Position numbers and translations under genes: made by a program
Assembly: GCA_964540445.1 (NCBI GenBank)
Contig: CAZIMF010000053.1
Coordinates: forward strand, 1-6,335
Direction: 5' to 3'
Length of the DNA stretch: 6,335 nt
From: JALQXV01 sp964540445
GTDB taxonomy: Bacteria; Patescibacteriota; Saccharimonadia; Saccharimonadales; 2-12-FULL-41-12
Shown here: in pieces, positions 5,212 through 6,335 of the stretch
Layout of the letters: the number at the start of each line of letters is the position of its first letter
Numbering within the stretch: the stretch's first letter is position 1
Notes under the pieces: generated by a model
What the model saw: the letters and a program-made list of their open reading frames with translations, nothing else
Databases searched by the model: none
Told to the model about the DNA's origin: nothing

Positions 5212-5771
5212 GTAATCGATAAAGTCTTCAAAACAAATTCAAGATCATGAATTAGTTGTTCAGTTGAGCCCTCGTTACCAATAGTGTAATCGGCATTGGC
5301 AATTGGACCGCCTTTTTCGATGTTCTCGATTTCGGCATATTCTCGTGCCGTGACTTCTTTTTCCGTAAGGGGTCGAACTCGGCGATTTGCCAGCCGTTGA
5401 TGCCGAACCCTACGGGGAGCAGTAATCGCAATGATAACTGCCTTTTCGCCAAAGCGCTGCTTGAACACTTTATATTCACTCCAGCTGTATAAGCCGTCAA
5501 CGATAATATTTGTCTCACCAGCAGCAATAAGTTTTTCTATTTGCGAAATGATTCGTAGAGCGTAGGCATCCTTGCCTTCGGTAGTTCGAATGTCTTCACG
5601 AACTGTCTTTTCATTTTCCGGGTTGATTACCAGGCCGCGCTTTTTTACTTCCTCAAGGGTAATGCCGCCAAAGTAAACCGATGGCCAGCCCTTACTTTTT
5701 AAGTACTCCACGCAAAAACTTTTTCCGGCACCGGGCATGCCAACTAGAACGATTAAATTTACCTTTTCCAT
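5208..5771 (-). CDS. P-loop kinase of the AAA_18/dephospho-CoA-kinase-like (UPF0200-like) type
   Basis: The 187-residue cytoplasmic protein opens with VLVGMPGAGKSF, a Walker A motif at 11-18. Then come KKRGLVINPENEKTVREDIR (43-62), IIVDGLYSW (89-97, Walker-B-like strand), ITAPRRVRHQRLANRR (116-131, basic lid) and NADYTIGNEGS (159-169). This order resembles archaeal UPF0200 proteins and distant CoaE or adenylate kinases, so a nucleotide or small-molecule kinase is likely; the substrate is unknown. The start is set at ATG 5771, not the upstream ATGs at 5780 and 5777. The TACAAT box (5784 to 5779) ends seven bases before 5771, so a transcript from it would exclude both. The protein also then begins directly at its first beta strand. 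It is convergent with rpoD (4-bp overlap) and divergent from the polyprenyl synthase gene. Confidence 0.85.
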   Translation of the reverse strand: MEKVNLIVLVGMPGAGKSFCVEYLKSKGWPSVYFGGITLEEVKKRGLVINPENEKTVREDIRTTEGKDAYALRIISQIEKLIAAGETNIIVDGLYSWSEYKVFKQRFGEKAVIIAITAPRRVRHQRLANRRVRPLTEKEVTAREYAEIENIEKGGPIANADYTIGNEGSTEQLIHDLEFVLKTLSIT

Positions 5772-5778
5772 TGGCATC

Positions 5779-5806
5779 ATTGTAACAGACTACGAGTGTT
5801 TGTCTG
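5779..5806 (-). promoter_or_regulatory. Promoter of the P-loop kinase gene
   Basis: On the minus strand CAGACA (5806 to 5801, 4/6) and TACAAT (5784 to 5779, 5/6) are 16 bp apart. The -10 ends seven bases before ATG 5771, predicting +1 at 5772 and a leaderless message. Confidence 0.5.
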
Positions 5807-5829
5807 TAGGTATTACTGATTCCAGCCCG

Positions 5830-5835
5830 TATAAT
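5830..5835 (+). promoter_or_regulatory. -10 box of the polyprenyl synthase gene
   Basis: A consensus TATAAT at 5830-5835 predicts +1 near 5842 and a leader of about nine bases before ATG 5851. No good -35 is visible at 16-18 bp. The in-frame TGA at 5839-5841 prevents a longer protein. An ATG at 5838 is followed by a stop after six codons. Confidence 0.5.
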
Positions 5836-5850
5836 ATATGAAGATTACTT

Positions 5851-6335
5851 ATGAATAATGATTTTAAAAGCGACCTGTCTGCGTACAAGGAACTAATTGA
5901 CAATGACATCGAGCGGTATAGCAATACGCTCATGCGGCAGGTAACTAAAACGTATGGTGATTCATCCCAACTAGTTACCAGCACATATACGGATATACTC
6001 AAGCGCGGCGGCAAGCGTCTGCGCGGCACGCTAACGATGATCGGCTATGAAATGTGTGGCGGTAACGACACGACGATGATTCTTGAAGCCGCCCGGGCCA
6101 TCGAAATGATGCATGCCTATATTTTAATTATTGATGACATTCAAGATAGATCAATCCTGCGCCGCGGTGGTCCGAGTGCACATACATTACTCAAGACGGC
6201 ACATACTGAACAAAAATGGCAGGGCGATGGTTCCCATGCAGGTATATCTTTGGCAATAAGTGCCGCTTTGCTGGGTTTACATAATGACCAAATAATTCTT
6301 GCCAATCTGGATGCAACTCCAGAACTGCGGCACAA
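5851..6335 (+). CDS. trans-polyprenyl diphosphate synthase, N-terminal part
   Basis: There are 161 open codons from ATG 5851 to the right edge, so the gene is partial. Residues 49-59 (ILKRGGKRLRG) are the conserved GGKR-x-R diphosphate-binding segment. Residues 87-99 (MHAYILIIDDIQD) hold the first aspartate-rich motif DDxxD (D95, D96, D99), followed by RRGGPSAH (104-111). These identify the FPP/GGPP/octaprenyl synthase family (polyprenyl_synt). It condenses isopentenyl diphosphate onto allylic diphosphates using Mg bound by the aspartates. The second aspartate-rich motif lies beyond the edge. Chain length cannot be told from the visible part: the residue five before the motif is Y90, an aromatic position often linked to shorter chains, but this is only suggestive. 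A role in making a lipid carrier for envelope synthesis is inference. ATG 5851 is the first usable start after an in-frame stop. Confidence 0.92.
   Translation, partial: MNNDFKSDLSAYKELIDNDIERYSNTLMRQVTKTYGDSSQLVTSTYTDILKRGGKRLRGTLTMIGYEMCGGNDTTMILEAARAIEMMHAYILIIDDIQDRSILRRGGPSAHTLLKTAHTEQKWQGDGSHAGISLAISAALLGLHNDQIILANLDATPELRH

Noticed and set aside
5196..5218. CGATTA...TAATCG hairpin over the rpoD stop codon as an intrinsic terminator
   Set aside because: The stem is only six mostly AT pairs, the loop is 11 bases, and no T-run follows on either strand.
877..5789. The 11-mer ATTGTAACAGA at 877-887 and 5779-5789, both near gene starts
   Set aside because: Several 11-base matches are expected by chance in a window this long. 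The two copies also lie in opposite orientation relative to their genes.

Overview
Taxonomy (inferred): the window looks like chromosome of a small-genome bacterium of the candidate phyla radiation, most likely Candidatus Saccharibacteria (TM7). Supporting signs are the dense packing, with overlapping gene ends; a single-pass membrane protein that opens with a QYDFIM motif, which I associate with Saccharibacteria; an M15 carboxypeptidase with a membrane anchor and the signature NKQHPL...DYVP; and an adjacent dnaG-rpoD pair. The standard genetic code fits every gene. The seven visible stop codons are all TAA or TAG, and no TGA interrupts any frame. No mobile element, CRISPR array, tRNA or rRNA is visible, and no gene-free stretch exceeds about 105 bases.

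Layout, left to right. (1) A divergent pair: the 5' part of a D,D-carboxypeptidase gene (minus strand, cut by the window edge) and oligoribonuclease orn (plus strand). They share one small symmetric -10 element. (2) Downstream of orn lie a 106-residue unknown protein and an MmcQ/YjbR-family protein whose start overlaps the end of the unknown gene. (3) Converging on them is a 202-residue single-pass membrane protein of unknown function. (4) The information-processing core: dnaG (primase), followed by rpoD (main sigma factor), with a repeat-rich leader between them. (5) A P-loop kinase on the minus strand, tail to tail with rpoD. (6) Divergent from the kinase, the 5' part of a trans-polyprenyl diphosphate synthase gene, cut by the right edge.

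How the genes relate: most are housekeeping. DnaG primes replication and RpoD directs transcription; their adjacency is the remnant of the classical rpsU-dnaG-rpoD macromolecular-synthesis operon. Orn removes the last 2-5 nt RNA fragments. The carboxypeptidase trims peptidoglycan stem peptides. The polyprenyl synthase probably makes the lipid carrier for the envelope.

The observations most worth a second look are these. (a) A consistent promoter arrangement: six genes have a TANNNT -10 box ending 6-7 nt before the start codon, which predicts leaderless mRNAs. (b) All four zinc-ligand positions of the DnaG zinc-binding domain are replaced. (c) An array of TCATTAA half-sites, two of the three intervals close to one helical turn, sits just ahead of rpoD, which has a normal Shine-Dalgarno leader. 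I see no clearly new multi-gene system here.
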